Positions 5,707 to 6,764 of a stretch of 6,764 nucleotides of DNA are shown here, piece after piece; the stretch's first letter is position 1, and each line of letters opens with the position of its first letter. The translations under genes and the position numbers were made by a program. Origin of the DNA: Lentisphaerota bacterium. GTDB taxonomy: Bacteria; Verrucomicrobiota; Lentisphaeria; Oligosphaerales; Oligosphaeraceae. Under the pieces are notes generated by a model. It saw only the letters and a program-made list of their open reading frames with translations. It searched no databases and had not been told where the DNA came from. The DNA lies in the NCBI GenBank assembly GCA_012800625.1, contig JAAZIY010000290.1, positions 1 through 6,764 of the forward strand, in the 5' to 3' direction.

Positions 5707-6690
5707 TTGTCTTTACCCTTTGTAAAAATTGCCGGCACCGGCTCTTATCTGCCGCAGCGAGTTGTCAGCAACGACGACTTGGCTCTTGGCCTGGACACCA
5801 GCGACGAATGGATATACTCGCACACCGGCATCCGCGAACGGCGCATAGCCGCCGATAACGAGAGTCCCCTGGACATGGCCTTTGCCGCCAGTCGCCTGGC
5901 TTTGCAGCAGGCGGGTATGGAGCCTGAAGAGCTGGGCATGATCATGCTCTCCACCTGCACCGGCGACTACAACTACTTGCCCTCCTCGGCCTGTCTCTTG
6001 CAGCACCGCCTGCAAGCCAAAAACGCCGCCGCCTTCGACCTGCTGGCGGCCTGCTCCGGCTTCGTCTATGCCCTGGACCTGGCTGGTGCCTGGATACTGG
6101 CCCACCAGAAACCGGTGCTGGTGGTGGCCAGCGAGATGCTCTCCAGGATCACCGATTGGCAAAGCCGGGAAACCTGTATACTTTTCGGTGACGGCGCCGC
6201 CGCGGCGCTGCTCTTGCCCTCGGCTGAGGAGGGGCTGGTCTACAGCTGTCTGGGCGCCGACGGCGAAAAGGGGCATCTGCTCGCTCTGGGCGGGGGCTGC
6301 AAAGAGCCGGCCTCGCGAGAGCCACGCAGTCCCAGCTATGTCGAGATGCAAGGCCGCGCGCTGTTTAGCGTGGCCGTGCGCGCCATCGAGCAGACCATAG
6401 TGAAGATACTGCAGGAAAACCAGCTGAGCCTGGAGCAAATAGACCATATCATCCCGCACCAGGCCAACCTGAGAATCCTCGAGGCGGTGGCAAAAAGACT
6501 GCAGATACCCACTGCTAGGCTGCTCAGCAACATAGACAAAACCGCCAATACCTCATCGGCCTCCATACCCATATTGCTGGATGAACTCAACCGGACGGGA
6601 AAACTAAAGAAAAACGACTTGCTGCTCAGCGTCGCCTTCGGCGGCGGACTGACCTACGGCGGCAACCTGATACGCTGGCTCAAAGACTGA
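5707..6690 (+). CDS. fabH: Beta-ketoacyl-ACP synthase III
   Basis: FabH starts type II fatty-acid synthesis in the cytoplasm by condensing an acyl-CoA (often acetyl-CoA) with malonyl-ACP. The 327-aa length fits the family (E. coli 317). The catalytic triad is complete: Cys116 in DLLAACSGFVYALD, His251 in IIPHQANLRI, and Asn281 in KTANTSSASIP. Other family marks are the N-terminal GTGSYLPQRVVSNDDL, TSDEWIYSHTGIRERR (31-46), LFGDGAAAALL (159-169) and the C-terminal SVAFGGGLTYGG. The start codon is TTG, giving SLPFVKIAGTGSYLP directly, and AGGAG is 8 nt upstream. It stands alone: no plsX, fabD, fabG or acpP is adjacent, unlike many fab clusters, so it may be an extra copy. Acyl-chain preference cannot be read here. 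The divergent TetR gene is the likeliest local regulator (inference). Confidence 0.95.
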   Translation: MSLPFVKIAGTGSYLPQRVVSNDDLALGLDTSDEWIYSHTGIRERRIAADNESPLDMAFAASRLALQQAGMEPEELGMIMLSTCTGDYNYLPSSACLLQHRLQAKNAAAFDLLAACSGFVYALDLAGAWILAHQKPVLVVASEMLSRITDWQSRETCILFGDGAAAALLLPSAEEGLVYSCLGADGEKGHLLALGGGCKEPASREPRSPSYVEMQGRALFSVAVRAIEQTIVKILQENQLSLEQIDHIIPHQANLRILEAVAKRLQIPTARLLSNIDKTANTSSASIPILLDELNRTGKLKKNDLLLSVAFGGGLTYGGNLIRWLKD

Positions 6691-6711
6691 GCCGTAACAT
6701 AACCCCGTTTT

Positions 6712-6764
6712 GGACACTAAGACACACTAAGACACACTAAGACACACTAAGACACACTAAGACA
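6712..6764 (+). repeat. 10-bp tandem repeat array (GACACACTAA), cut by the window end
   Basis: An 8-mer GACACTAA (6713-6720) is followed by four perfect copies of GACACACTAA (6721-6760) and the first four bases of a fifth. TTTTG precedes it (6708-6712), as in the array at 4811-4851. It begins 22 nt after the fabH stop. It is the most regular member of the family, and its full length is unknown because the window ends inside it. Confidence 0.92.

Noticed and set aside
5713..6459. Minus-strand 248-codon open frame opposite fabH
   Set aside because: fabH has a complete catalytic triad on the plus strand. The antisense frame is Gly/Gln-rich shadow coding caused by codon bias.
6713..6764. Possible CRISPR array
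   Set aside because: The unit is only 10 bp, copies are back to back with no unique spacers, and no cas gene is present.

Overview
The window reads as chromosomal DNA of moderately high G+C from a Gram-negative-type bacterium. It has tight gene spacing, Shine-Dalgarno sites and sigma70-like promoters. No rRNA, tRNA, transposase, phage gene or CRISPR array was found. The taxon cannot be read directly. A secreted jelly-roll-like protein, a cupin-AraC regulator and short tandem repeats between genes are all features I associate with Lentisphaerota and related PVC-group bacteria. That is a low-confidence inference.

Layout. (1) Positions 1-745, minus strand: an AraC-family regulator with an N-terminal cupin sensor, cut by the window edge inside its second helix-turn-helix. 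(2) Positions 746-1035: a divergent intergenic region with two 19-bp direct repeats and a good promoter for the next gene. (3) Positions 1036-4801, plus strand: four closely spaced genes, probably co-transcribed. They encode a small secreted protein with a probable concanavalin-like fold, a half-size GDT1/UPF0016 membrane protein, a YejE-type peptide ABC permease with a very large inserted region, and an IspH (LytB) homologue. (4) Positions 4802-4884: a convergent gap holding another copy of the short repeat. (5) Positions 4885-5487, minus strand: a TetR-family regulator, divergent from (6) positions 5707-6690, plus strand: FabH (beta-ketoacyl-ACP synthase III) starting at TTG. (7) Positions 6712-6764: a 10-bp tandem array that runs off the window.

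How the genes may work together. The TetR and fabH genes share a 219-bp divergent promoter region with overlapping -10 boxes and a small dyad, so TetR is a reasonable candidate to control itself and fabH. The four-gene plus-strand run has no obvious single pathway. The permease lacks its usual YejA, YejB and YejF partners within the window.

Points most worth a second look: the IspH homologue keeps the three cluster cysteines but has Phe where the conserved active-site His (E. coli His74) should be; the YejE-like permease carries about 175 extra residues between its first transmembrane helix and the transport domain; and a GACAC(N)AA repeat family sits in four intergenic regions. I did not find a clear new multi-gene defence or mobile system here.
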